Positions 13,420 to 24,352 of a DNA stretch of 64,000 nucleotides are shown here, in pieces. Both the position numbers and the translations under genes were made by a program. Origin of the DNA: Plantago elongata (Eukaryota; Streptophyta; Magnoliopsida; Lamiales; Plantaginaceae). The number at the start of each line of letters is the position of its first letter. Position 1 is the first letter of the stretch. Location: the NCBI GenBank assembly GCA_036897095.1, contig JAYMSP010000049.1, positions 1 to 64,000 on the forward strand. Reading direction: 5' to 3'. The notes beneath the pieces are model-generated. The model did no database searches. It had not been told where the DNA came from and saw only the letters and a list, made by a program, of their open reading frames with translations.

Positions 13420-14070
13420 ATATTACTCTAAATTATCGTCTCTATCAATCGACCAATTGGAAGTTGATTTGCGTGAATTGAGATCTATTGGTGATAGTGA
13501 TATGAAGTCTGAGCTTTGGTAAAATGCATGCTAGTCACAATGAGGTGAAAGAGATGCCCGTTGAATTGCTTCGTCGAAATACAATGAGGATATCAGATCA
13601 AAATTAGGCACCCGTAGCATCAATTAAACGTGGGCGGTAATTTCTCAGCTCATACTCGTGTTGTAGTGTCTACGGAGATTATGAATGCTATGCTTGATAA
13701 TGCTGGATTGAGTTAGACATTGTGTGAAATCTTATATGTTTAATCTTATGAGCGATGTGGATATGGTGGTTATGGCTGGTATGTACTTTGATGGTCTGAT
13801 GGAGCACTACAAAACCGTATTATGAATAACATTTATGGTAGAGAGGTGATTGCTTGGAATAAATTTATGGAATTGTTGGTGTGTAGGTTTGTTTCGGCAA
13901 AGCCTGATAACTTGATCGGTGATTTTATTAAGTTGAAATAAATTAGTATTGTGGATGATTATGTTTGTAAATTTAATGAGCTCAAATCGTAAATAAAGCA
14001 TTATTAGAAACATTTGGATGGGGAATATTGTTAATGGCTTCATTAATGACATGAATGGTGGAGTAAGGCA
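13420..14070 (+). mobile_element. Ty3/gypsy gag relic (broken)
   Basis: Translation around 13800-13990 gives the spacing of the plant retrotransposon gag domain (EVIAWNKFMELLVCRF, then GDFIKL and DDYVCKFNEL). The reading frame is interrupted several times and no protease, reverse transcriptase or paired LTR follows. It is an old, heavily decayed fragment. Confidence 0.5.
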
Positions 14071-14775
14071 TATTGTTTAACTATGAGCAATCAAGAATTG
14101 TCAAAAACTCAATTATATATCCAATGAAGAATTATCAGAAAAATGTAAAGAGTGAAAATAGGATTATTTACCATATTTATAAGAGACACAAGGATAAAAA
14201 GAGTGAACGGTTAAAAATCAAAATGTATTCTAATTTATATACTTTCTTGAAAACATTTGATTTTTTTGACTTATGGAGATAATGCATCAAGGCCAACGAT
14301 TGGAAAATTTAGGACTTAACTCTTCAAAATAGAATTGACATGAATAGTGTATCGTTTGGATAAACGTCGATGTCATTGAGCAGACATCTGCATCAACGAT
14401 ATTAAATTCATTAAGAATTACGGGCCAGTTGGATTTACTAGTGTTGATTAGGGCGTGACTAATGAACTCCGTTATAATTGTATATTTAACTTTTATATTT
14501 GCAACAAAAGTGAACAAAAGGTACGGGTGACCTACCGTTGCTAATGTGTCGTAACTAATCCAATCTTTTCTTGTACTGGTCGTTACAAAATCTATCCAAC
14601 AATATCTTAGCGAACGCCCAATCAATGAAATCCGTACATATATTGCACATGTCTAATCATGAGTGATGTCGAATAAAAGTAATTATTGTATATCTAAACT
14701 TTCTAAGAATGAATAATGTGACCTCATAACATATGCATGTATTAGTGTAAACTAACATTGTATACGAGTGAAATA

Positions 14776-14960
14776 TAATTCATCCGTCTCGAATTTAATT
14801 TCTTATAATTCATTTTAAATATTTAATTTCAACTTTTCATTCAAATGAGAAATATTTCTTCTACTCTATTTACTATCTATTACACTTTATTCACTATATT
14901 TTCTAACTTTATCAATTTTCTCCTATATTCAAATCCTAAAAAGTTGAAATTGGGACGGTA
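14776..14960. mobile_element. Stowaway-like MITE relic
   Basis: About 185 bp bounded by TA. The left end is CATCCGTCTCGAATTT and the right end reads, reverse-complemented, ACCGTCCCAATTTC, an imperfect terminal inverted repeat of the Tc1/mariner Stowaway type (CTCCCTCCGTCCC-like). No coding capacity. Confidence 0.6.
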
Positions 14961-15600
14961 GACTGCATTCCATTGCATCTGCGGTGTAAACCGTAATATA
15001 CGGAAAATAAATAAAGACAAAAATCTAATTTAATAAAAATGACTATTGTGGGGATAAAGACAAACTTGGGTATTGACAATGGAGTAATCAGTCAGAGGTT
15101 GCGTCATGTGTGTGTTGTGAAAACAACTGTGAGATGTGTAGAGACATTAATGTCAAGAAAATCTATTCCTATTCCGATTACTCCGCATATACTATTATAA
15201 TCGCCTACTTGAATGATCATTTTTATTTTTCATATTGGATTCAACTTTTTACATTTTTTTTAATAACTTCCGATTTATATTTTCACCATCTCTTTATTAC
15301 TTTATTCGTCATCTATCATCGTCTTGCTCTTAAAGTATATACTTTGTATGCGTGAAGTTTAATTCGAAACGGAATTAAGGAGCAATATATTTAGGGCTGT
15401 TTGTTATATAGTTGGAGTGGTTATCTCTCTACTTAATCGAATATTTTATATATGAAAAATTTAATTTTAATTGAAAATGACCACTCGAATTCCACGTCAG
15501 TTATCATTTTATATGTCTATAATTGGTTTGTGCTGCTTCTGGGGAAAAAAGTCAGCCCTTTGTGTCATCATTTCAACCAGTCTTTTGTCCATAACACACC
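14961..15600. other. Distal promoter / intergenic
   Basis: AT-rich sequence without a recognised gene, upstream of the receptor-kinase leader. Confidence 0.4.
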
Positions 15601-16409
15601 TTTGAATTGAATTTGTTTACCACAAACACCGTACTACAAAATTCATACCTTTCTTCACTACTTCTACAAGAGTTGCTCAACTGCCCTTTTTTCCCGTGTC
15701 TTCTGTCTTTTTCTTTCTCACACACACACACCGTTTCCTGGTTTTCAGAGGAAAATCAATAAAGAGAAAACCAAGTGAGTAATTTCTTTTCTTTTTTTAC
15801 CATCTACTCTTCAAGATTCTTGATTTTGTTGTGCTATGTGTGATTATGAGTGCTCAATTTGTAGTAAAGGAGCATGCTTTATTGATTGTTTTCGTTTGAT
15901 TTGATCTCTCTGTTCACAGTATTGTATACTGCTAATTGCTCCATTTCTGCTAAGGAATCTACTTAAGGTAGCACTTTGGCATGTGGGTTTTGGAAAAGGA
16001 AGGTCTTTTTTTTTTTGTTGGTTCTTCAATTATGCCTGCAAGTTGTGAACTTGGGATCTGGGAGCTAAGAACTAAGCTTTAGTAGCAAAGAAGTTCAGTT
16101 TATTTTACCTTTCTAGTATTTTTTTTGTGGTGTTTTGGGATATGGGTGTGAAGTTGTATTTGATTTTTATGTTAATAATGCTGTTTTGATTAGTGTGTTA
16201 CTGATTTGCTGTATCATTACGTTGTTAATATAGGGTTCTGATAAAAGAAAATTATATTGGGAGTTCTATTTTCAAGTGGGAATCTCAAGGTTGTGGTTTG
16301 TTGCTTCAGTGCAAGGCTGGTAATTTTGACCTCTTATTTAGTAATCAGTGATCACCTTGTTTTTATATAAGTATTGAAAATTCAATTTTGTTTCTAGGGA
16401 TTGGAGGCC

Positions 16410-16430
16410 ATGTGGGATTGCTTCAATTAG
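16410..16430 (+). CDS. Upstream ORF 1 in the receptor-kinase leader
   Basis: ATG to TAG encoding MWDCFN, in the part of the leader that follows the last likely UTR intron acceptor. Probably a regulatory uORF rather than a functional peptide. Confidence 0.35.
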   Translation: MWDCFN

Positions 16431-16554
16431 AAGGTTTCTAGATTTTGGATCCTAGTGATATCCAAGAAAAGTTGCTGTGGTGGTGTGATCGTGATATCTT
16501 GTACTCTTAGAAGATTGCAAAAGCTACATCTCTTGTTGAATTTGAACAAGTTTC

Positions 16555-16587
16555 ATGGTTCTTGTGGGGCTTGATCTGAGCTGGTAA
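16555..16587 (+). CDS. Upstream ORF 2 in the receptor-kinase leader
   Basis: ATG to TAA encoding MVLVGLDLSW, ending 25 bases before the main ATG at 16613. The short spacing would disfavour reinitiation at the main start, so it could damp translation. Confidence 0.4.
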   Translation: MVLVGLDLSW

Positions 16588-16612
16588 TCACTCCCTTCTG
16601 GGTGGTTCAGTT

Positions 16613-19600
16613 ATGGTGGAACGGGAGTTTATCGTAACCACTCTCCCTAATGTGGGATTCTTAATTTGTCTGTTGTTTTTGTCTTGGAGTGTTACAAGTG
16701 ATTCCCAAAAATGCCACCCGGATGATCTATCGGCTTTGAAGGAATTTTCAGGCCAACTGGTCAATGGCTCGGTGAAGTTATCATGGTCTGATTCTTCAGA
16801 TTGTTGTGAATGGCACGGTGTGTCATGTGAAGATGGTGGTAGAGTTATGGGGTTGAACTTGTCAGGACATGGCTTGGAGGGGAAGGTGATCGATTCTATT
16901 GGCAAATTGGATCAATTGAGATTTCTTGATCTTTCACACAATTTACTTGAAGGTAGTTTGCCGTTGAATATCTCTAATATGAAGCTTCTGGAAGTTCTAG
17001 ATCTCAGTCACAACCAGTTAGCTGGACCAGCATTTGAAGCTATTGCCGGTTTGGAATCAATTCAATGGCTCAACCTCTCTGCCAATGAATTTACTGGAAG
17101 CTTGAACCAGTTTGGGATATTTACGAATCTTGTTGCTATGAACATTAGTAACAACTTGTTTACTGGTGAACTCAACTCTGAGAACTGCAGTTTGTCGGAG
17201 AGAGTTCGTGTTCTGGATTTATCATTGAACCGCATTACCGGCAGACTTCAACACCTGGAAAATTGTTTTGCAGCTCTCCAGCAGCTCCATCTGGATTTCA
17301 ATGATCTTTCTGGAGATCTTCCGGAAGATATATACTCTTTATCTTCTTTGGAGCAGCTTTCAATTCCGGCAAATAATTTTTCTGGCCAGTTAAGTCCAAA
17401 GATCAGTAAGCTTTCCAAACTTAAAACCTTCATTTTGTTTGGGAATAGTTTTTCTGGTTTACTACCTAATGTGTTCGGGAATCTTTCTCAACTGGAGCTG
17501 TTCGTTGCACACTCGAATGGCTTCCTTGGTTCGCTACCTCCAACTTTGTCACTCTGCTCTAAACTCCGGGTGCTTGATCTTCGTAACAACTCCCTTTCTG
17601 GCCCGATCGATCTTGACTTCAAGGGGTTGCCCAATCTCTGTACCCTTGACGTAGCCAGTAATCATCTTAATGGATTCTTGCCTCCATCACTATCTAGCTG
17701 CCAAGAGCTGAAAATTTTTAGTGCTGCTAAGAACAAGTTTATTGGAGAGATCCCTCAAAATTATGCAAACCTTTCATCTCTCACATTTCTTTCCCTGTCA
17801 AATAACACTCTTCGGAACTTATCCAGATCCTTGTCTGTACTGAAAAATTGCAGAAATCTGTCCACCCTTATACTTACTCGAAACTTTCATGGTGAAGAGA
17901 TTCCACATAGTGTGGGTGGGTTTGAAAGCTTATTGATTTTTGCGCTTGGAAACTGTGGCTTGACAGGCCAAATCCCGAATTGGTTATTAAATTGCCGGAA
18001 GTTGCAAGTCCTTGACTTGTCCTGGAATCATATAGAGGGTAGTATCCCTGTCTGGATTGGTCAGATGGAACATCTGTTCTATTTGGATTTTTCCAATAAT
18101 TCTTTGTCAGGAGATATACCAAAGAGTATGACAGAGCTCAAGAGCCTCATTTCTGCGAATAGCTATGCTTCCAGTCTGAATACTTCATCAGGCATTCCCT
18201 TTTTCATCAAGAGAAACCAGAGTGCCAGTGGCTTGCAATACAACCAAGTTTCGAGTTTCCCTCCATCCATATTATTGAGCAATAACCGGTTGAATGGATC
18301 GATTCGACCCGAAATTGGAAAACTGAGACAGCTTCATGTCTTGGATCTAAGTAGGAATAACATAACGGGGACAATCCCAGGATCCATATCAGATATGGTA
18401 AATCTTGAGACATTGGATTTGTCTTACAACGGTCTTAACGGATCAATTCCTCCGTCCTTCAATCAGCTCACTTTCCTCTCGAAGTTCAGTGTCGCTTATA
18501 ATCACCTTCAGGGAGCAATTCCAGCAGGGGGCCAATTTCTTAGTTTCCCGAGCTCAAGTTTCGAAGGCAACCATGGCCTTTGTGGGAAATTCTTTTCTCC
18601 GTGCATTACAACTAATCTGGGTCTCCAACATCCTACCCCCTCTGGCTCAAGTGGTAAGTTTGGTCGAGGAAGTATACTTGGAATAACGATCAGCATTGGA
18701 GTTGGAATTGCTTTACTCCTGGCCATTCTTCTTCTTAGGATGTCACGCAAAGATGCAGGGGCACCAATTGTTGACATGGAAGAAGAGATTGGCTCTGGGC
18801 CTCGGTTTTCAGATTTTGGCCCTCCGAAGCTTGTGCTTTTCAAAAATGCAGAGTGCAAGGATCTAACCATGTCAGACATCTTGAATTCAACAAACAACTT
18901 TAACCAGTCTAATATCGTCGGATGTGGAGGATTTGGTTTGGTTTACAAGGCTGAGTTACCGAATGGTACAAAAGCTGCTATCAAAAGACTTACTGGGGAC
19001 TGTGGGCAGATGGAACGTGAATTTCATGCGGAAGTTGAAGCTCTCTCCAGAGCACAACATAAAAACCTCGTATCACTTCAAGGATATTGCCGTTATGGGA
19101 GTGACAGGTTGTTAATTTACTCCTACATGGAAAACGGCAGCTTGGACTATTGGCTACACGAGAGAGTTGATGGGAGTTCACCTCTTACGTGGGAAACGAG
19201 ATTGAAAATAGCTCAAGGCTCAGCTCATGGGTTGGCTTATTTGCACAAAGAGCCAAATATAGTTCATCGAGACATCAAAACGAGCAACATTCTCTTAGAT
19301 GCGAAGTTCAATGCTCATTTAGCCGATTTTGGGCTTGCTCGTTTACTTCATCCCTATGATACTCACGTCACGACAGATTTGGTTGGTACATTGGGCTATA
19401 TTCCTCCAGAGTATAGCCAGACACTGACTGCAACTTTCAGGGGTGATGTGTACAGCTTTGGTGTTGTACTTTTGGAGCTAATTACGGGAAGAAGACCCGT
19501 TGAAGTTTGTAAAGGAAGGAATTGCCGAGATTTGGTGGGGTGGGTATATCAGAAGAAATCTGAGATGAAGGTAGAGGAGATATTTGACTCATCAATGCAG

Positions 19601-19738
19601 CGAGACAGCGATTCTGAAAAACAAATCATACAGGTACTTGGTATAGCTTGTAAATGTATTGACCAAGATCCTAGAAGGAGACCCTCAATTGATGAAGTCG
19701 TGTCATTGCTAGACGCGATTGAGATAGGAAAAGCCTGA
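16613..19738 (+). CDS. PSKR2: Phytosulfokine-receptor-like LRR receptor kinase
   Basis: 1041 residues in one exon, collinear with Arabidopsis PSKR2 (about 1036 residues, from memory). A signal peptide (about 1-31) is followed by the paired-Cys N-cap (CHPDDLSALKEF ... DCCEWHGVSC) and about 20 leucine-rich repeats. An island of roughly 36 residues interrupts the repeats near 505-545 (SSGIPFFIKRNQ, NQVSSFPPSI), the site where PSK-type peptides bind. The second Cys pair is GLCGKFFSPC, and the transmembrane helix lies near 685-708. The Ser/Thr kinase has G-loop GCGGFGLVYKA (about 770), AAIKR, HRD with Lys+2 (HRDIKTSN, about 885), DFGLAR and GTLGYIPPEY, so it should be active. It should act at the plasma membrane in sulfated-peptide growth and defence signalling. 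Oddity: the linker before HRD reads LHKEPNIVHRD, two residues shorter than the usual LHxxCxPxxxHRD and lacking its Cys. Confidence 0.95.
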   Translation: MVEREFIVTTLPNVGFLICLLFLSWSVTSDSQKCHPDDLSALKEFSGQLVNGSVKLSWSDSSDCCEWHGVSCEDGGRVMGLNLSGHGLEGKVIDSIGKLDQLRFLDLSHNLLEGSLPLNISNMKLLEVLDLSHNQLAGPAFEAIAGLESIQWLNLSANEFTGSLNQFGIFTNLVAMNISNNLFTGELNSENCSLSERVRVLDLSLNRITGRLQHLENCFAALQQLHLDFNDLSGDLPEDIYSLSSLEQLSIPANNFSGQLSPKISKLSKLKTFILFGNSFSGLLPNVFGNLSQLELFVAHSNGFLGSLPPTLSLCSKLRVLDLRNNSLSGPIDLDFKGLPNLCTLDVASNHLNGFLPPSLSSCQELKIFSAAKNKFIGEIPQNYANLSSLTFLSLSNNTLRNLSRSLSVLKNCRNLSTLILTRNFHGEEIPHSVGGFESLLIFALGNCGLTGQIPNWLLNCRKLQVLDLSWNHIEGSIPVWIGQMEHLFYLDFSNNSLSGDIPKSMTELKSLISANSYASSLNTSSGIPFFIKRNQSASGLQYNQVSSFPPSILLSNNRLNGSIRPEIGKLRQLHVLDLSRNNITGTIPGSISDMVNLETLDLSYNGLNGSIPPSFNQLTFLSKFSVAYNHLQGAIPAGGQFLSFPSSSFEGNHGLCGKFFSPCITTNLGLQHPTPSGSSGKFGRGSILGITISIGVGIALLLAILLLRMSRKDAGAPIVDMEEEIGSGPRFSDFGPPKLVLFKNAECKDLTMSDILNSTNNFNQSNIVGCGGFGLVYKAELPNGTKAAIKRLTGDCGQMEREFHAEVEALSRAQHKNLVSLQGYCRYGSDRLLIYSYMENGSLDYWLHERVDGSSPLTWETRLKIAQGSAHGLAYLHKEPNIVHRDIKTSNILLDAKFNAHLADFGLARLLHPYDTHVTTDLVGTLGYIPPEYSQTLTATFRGDVYSFGVVLLELITGRRPVEVCKGRNCRDLVGWVYQKKSEMKVEEIFDSSMQRDSDSEKQIIQVLGIACKCIDQDPRRRPSIDEVVSLLDAIEIGKA

Positions 19739-20790
19739 GAATTAAGTCCTATATAGTTCTTTTTCTTTTACTTTTTTCCCCCAACAAATACTTTCTTTAT
19801 GAATGTTTGAGTTAAAAATATGATCCATGAAATCCAAAACTTCAGTTCTGTGTGAGCATGCCTGAAAGCTGGATATAGGGAACAATGATTTAGTTCTTTT
19901 TCTCAAACAAGAATCTTGTCTCCTGCATATGAATAGAGTGAATTTTTCTTTCCTTTGCTTCCTGTTGTCGTCTTCTCATATGTGGTACTCCGATAGCTAA
20001 TACTGCTTTCAGATAGAGTTAATTGTAGTGAAGTAATGCTTTTATGTGTTCTGAATCCTTGCATGTTACGCTCTTTCTCATGGAAATGCTGAAGCTTCGT
20101 GTTTTATTTTCCATGTTTGTCTGTAATTGACAAATGATGAGCGTCTACATATGATTATTGAGTTTGTCTAGTTTGTTTTCTCGTACCATGTAAGTTTAAG
20201 CCGTGACCTCTGAATCCACGATGCTATGTTAAATCCTATATTGGCTACATATATAACATGCACTATGTTCTAGTCACTTTACTGAGCAACAGTTCCATGA
20301 GCAGCACAGATCCTGTTGTATCCATGCTGTTTTGGTTGCATGATGGCCGTCTTACATGTTCTAGCTAGTTCTGTTTTATTTTTTTATTTTTTGTTCTTCG
20401 TGAAAGTCGTGTTCGTATATGTCTGCTGCAACCAAGAATAGACCAAGGGGACAGTGAAACGCATCTGGGTATTTCAACCATTTGGTTGGCTTAGCAGAAG
20501 TGAGATGTCAAGTGTTACCTACCCCATAACAATGGTTACCAAATATAGAGGCTTCTTTCTTTTGTTTGTTTGCCAATTGCAATCTGTTTTGTTGGACTTT
20601 TGACCATTTATATGAATCATCATGCAACATGTGATCGAGGATGCTTAAAGTGACTTTTGACCAGTGATTTATGTCTACTACTATTGATAGGACAGGAATG
20701 GATCTTTCATTTCATAGTTGCCCTTGGTTCAAGTAACTTTTCACTTATTAATTTGTTTTTGTTTTTTTCTTTGGCTCCAGACAACATTTA
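19739..20790. other. 3' UTR and intergenic sequence
   Basis: Downstream of the receptor kinase; no further gene recognised. Confidence 0.5.
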
Positions 20791-20949
20791 GGGGCTGATT
20801 GGTATATAATTTGAATGGGTATTTGGATGAATTTTGGTGAAATTATATTTGAAATGGAATTGAAATGGAAGTATTTGAAGTGTATTTTAGGCCAAATCAC
20901 TGTTCATCGATCCAAATTAACCGATTATAATTGTATGTCAATCGGCCCC
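20791..20949. mobile_element. PIF/Harbinger (Tourist-like) MITE, copy 2, opposite orientation
   Basis: 159 bp with termini GGGGCTGATTGG and CAATCGGCCCC. The left flank is TTA and the right flank ATA, consistent with a TTA target duplication bearing one later change. Its reverse complement aligns along its length with the element at 11957. Confidence 0.85.
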
Positions 20950-22952
20950 ATACATTTCCACTCACAAATTTTCCTAAGCTTTTTTGGGTTGGTAAAATGC
21001 ATATTGCTTTTATAAACTTAAGGGTAGTATCTCTGGGGAAGAAAATGGTGAATTATAAACGGTACCCTTTGAATTTGGGTTAATAACAAATTCAACCTTC
21101 AATTTGACACAATTACATTCAAGTTCTATTTTGAATTGACCAACTAGAATTAAAATGAAAAAGAAAATTAAAAGGACTTCATTGCAGTTTACAAGTTTCA
21201 TTTCATTGTACATTTGATTCATATATCTTCATAACTTACAAAAATAGTTCATTAAATAGCCCCGAAAACTTTATTTTTCCAAATATGCCCTCATCAGTAT
21301 AACAGTCTTCAGCATAGATGGACGTGGAGGTGTTCAGCCACGAAAGTGCTTCTGCCATCCTTCATCGGCGGAAGTAGTCTGGAGCTTACATGGAGGAAGC
21401 TCAAATGGAAGCTTTGTTAACAAATAGCTTCCATGGAAGCTTCGATATGGATCTTTCTCTCCCATTTTTTGAATTATGGTGGTGGCATTGTGAGTTGTGG
21501 TATGGTTGTTGGAGGTGGTAGGGAAGAATGAGGTGGTGGTGTGTGAAGAAGAAGAAGAAGGGTATACATTTTTTTGGGGATTTTTTGATAAGGAATTGAA
21601 AATGTTAGGTCTATTTTGTATTAAAGTAAAATTAATTATAGAATTATATGGATAAGATAAAATAGGTTAAAAAGTTAGACTCTTGAGTTTGGATGTAAAA
21701 ATCAAGTTCATCAAGTGTAAATCTCTAGATGATTGTTATAGTTTGAAACTAATATTAACCTGTGGCGATGTCACGTATTGTTTACTTTTAATAATTAAAA
21801 TAAATGAAATTAAAAAATAAATTTATTAATAATAAGATAGTTCAAATTACTTGTAGCCAAGAGAGTCAAGCCGAGACATTTCGTACCCAAAAGGTTACTG
21901 GTTTCGATTTCTCAAAATATGTGACTATTTCTCTATATAGAGAATGATTGTAGTAACTATATATATTGACGTTAAAATTATCTAAAAAAGTATTGTATTC
22001 GGACAAATGAAAATCAATAGCTAATTCATAACATAATAAAGCTGAAAAATCTCCCAAATTTCCCTTATGACTTTTTGGAATATAGTTTCACTCGTATAAC
22101 ATTCAATCTCATAGTCGATGTTACAATGGTCACATTCGATGTAATACGTACATGGAAACTTTGGAAGCGTGTGTATACGGCAATATGGTCGCACGTTAAT
22201 TGTCTAGTGTAGTAACTAGCAAGCAATGATTTCTGTTGTTGATTTTTAAACATAAATAATATCTAGCAGCTTCTCGATATTGCATTCCATTGGAACTTGA
22301 AAATAAGTTCGAAAATCAAAGATCCTTATTTAGATACCTTAGGTCCTCCATTGGCAACCTTTCCAAGTAGAAACTTAACCGATGATTAATGATTATACTC
22401 GAACTGTCCAACATATCGATTTGAAATTAAAATATAAGTAATTATTAATTTATTGTAACATTTAATTAGTTAATAGAATAAAAACAACGAATTTTGAAAT
22501 ATCAAAAACATTTGGGGGTAAGATTCTAGATTTCCAACAAGTTGACGGCTTGTTATGAATAATGTTTCGCAGGATCGAGGTGTTTTCCAACTTAATTGAG
22601 GTAGGGAATCATAACATATGTTGGAATTCAAACCCTCCATTTTATATATCTTGCTGAATTCCTTGCAACTGCAAATACAACCAAGATTGGTGTAGTAATA
22701 CAAAATATATGAATCGTGGGCTTTCCTACGGTTAGACAGTCATTCGTCTTGCATGCCAACATATAATAAATAAATAAATTAACATGCAATATAAGAGTAC
22801 TAAGAGTCCTGTATTATTGTATATTAATTGTGCAGTGGTGTATGTAAATTGTTGGTTTTTGTGTTTGTGTAAATTGTGTATTGTTGCATATTAATTTTAC
22901 GGCCGAATCTTTCTATGTAGGATTTTCCGGACTCTCAAGAGAGCTTCTCAAA
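20950..22952. other. Intergenic, no recognised gene
   Basis: AT-rich with a GAAGAAGAAGAAGAAG run at 21546-21561. No convincing reading frame or known repeat. Confidence 0.5.
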
Positions 22953-23225
22953 TAAAAAATTGGTTATTCTAAACAATATTATTTTATTTTTAAAAATATT
23001 TTAGAAGGTAAATTTATTTTTTGATTAATATTAATATTTTTCTAATTTAATATTCAGAAGGCGGAAAGACGATGAGGAGTCGCCAAGTCGGTAAGGCAAT
23101 CATCCTTTCGTTTTCTGATGTTTAAATTATAAAAATTCAAATATTAGTCAGAAAATTTAAATTTACATTCTAAAATATTTTTAAAAATAAAATAATATTT
23201 TTTTAAGAATAACCTATTTTTAATT
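22953..23225. mobile_element. Foldback / long-TIR MITE-like element
   Basis: Two arms of about 110 bp are reverse complements with few mismatches. The outer part reads GGTTATTCT...TTTTAAAAATATTTTAGAA on the left and is mirrored from TTCTAAAATATTTTTAAAA to AGAATAACC on the right. They enclose a short GC-richer loop (about 23057-23110). No coding capacity; superfamily not assignable from the ends. Confidence 0.75.
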
Positions 23226-23634
23226 TTTGTATTTTGTAATTTAGCAAAATAAATATGTCAATTTTTTTGTTTGTTGACTGTTGTCGGGCATGATGAAGGT
23301 CAGTCTGACCGTAGAAAAGTATATAAATCATATCGCATAACATGATGAAACAACTTTTATATAATTATATTACCTTAACATTGCGGATCTGCAATCATAA
23401 AGACTATTAATTGCGGCAAGGTACATGATGTAGGTTTTTAACTCATTTGGTAACATGGTGAAGGCCGACATCAAGACCTCGGTGTGAAAACTGTAAGTTC
23501 GTTTTGGAGAACTGAGAAAACAAAATGGATTCATAATTTGGAGTGGTTTTTAGACTCAAAGCGTGAATGTACAGGTCATTGGTAGTTGGGTAAGAGTTAA
23601 AAGAGGTGTGCAAGAAAGAAAAAATGATGCCTGT

Positions 23635-23976
23635 TAGAGGACTTCCCGACAGAAAAATGTGTGCCTACCTCACCTTCTAAGCGTTCTAAAGATGACTCCC
23701 TGGCAGAAAAATGTGTGTCTACCTCGCCTTCTAAGCGTTCTAATTAAAGAGGAGTTCCGACAGAAAAATGTGTGCTTACCTCACCTTCTAAGCGTTCTAA
23801 GAGGACTCACCTTCTAAGCGTTCTAAAGAGGACATTCCGGCAAAAAAAATATGTGCCTACCTTACCTTCTAAGCGTTCTAAAAAAGTAAAAAAGTTTTCC
23901 TTTTCATTCTCAAGGGTAAAAATCATGAATAAGCCGCCTAGCAAAAATATCTCTAAACTAGATCAACCCAGCTGAT
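23635..23976 (+). repeat. Decayed coding minisatellite (SPSKRSK repeats)
   Basis: Four to five irregular repeats of about 55-65 bp, each containing TGTGTGCCTACCTCACCTTC followed by TAAGCGTTCTAA. In one frame they encode EKCVPTSPSKRSK-like units and continue into a basic tail ending KLDQPS before TGA at 23974-23976. One copy carries an in-frame stop, and another is shifted so the same bases read HLLSVLKR. It looks like the end of a lost repeat-containing gene; the parent is not recognised. Confidence 0.5.
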
Positions 23977-24316
23977 GTGAATTGGTGAGACAGATCTTCT
24001 GACTAATTACACCAAGTTGATTACACATGGTCTAAGTCGAACTGAATTTAGGTTTTCAAGTCCTTAGCTTCTGGTTTGAATTGTTACCGTTCTGAGAATC
24101 TTCATTTGGTTGTTTGACAATTATGTTATGAATAATGTCGTGTTGTCACTATTTATTCGATGATTAAAAAAAACATCATAAAAATTTCCAATTGAATGCT
24201 TTAGTTGACTACAATATAAGGAATGTACCGAGGTTTTTGACATATTTATTAGCTTTCATTAGTTTAAAAAATATACTGAATATGGACGAAATTTGTGGAG
24301 TTTGTTTGTTTGTTTG

Positions 24317-24318
<2 letters not shown>
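23977..24318. other. Intergenic, no recognised feature
   Basis: Short AT-rich gap before the LINE tail; it includes TTTG repeats at 24300-24317. Confidence 0.4.

Positions 24319-24351
<33 letters not shown>
24319..24351. repeat. (ATT)n microsatellite / LINE tail
   Basis: About eleven ATT units plus flanking T, forming the tail of the adjacent LINE. Confidence 0.9.

Positions 24352-24352
<1 letters not shown>

Larger units (their letters stand above)
15650..16612 (+). promoter_or_regulatory. 5' leader of the receptor kinase, with UTR introns
   Basis: A pyrimidine-rich transcription-start-like tract with CACACACACAC (about 15720) is followed by a leader exon ending ACCAA at a GTGAGT donor (15775). 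Candidate acceptors are TTGCTTCAG (near 16308) and TTTCTAG (near 16397). The CDS itself lacks introns, so splicing is confined to the leader. Exact leader structure is inferred. Confidence 0.5.

Noticed and set aside
18508-18897. A 129-codon minus-strand ORF inside the receptor kinase
   Set aside because: It is antisense to well-conserved kinase and membrane-segment codons and is a shadow frame.
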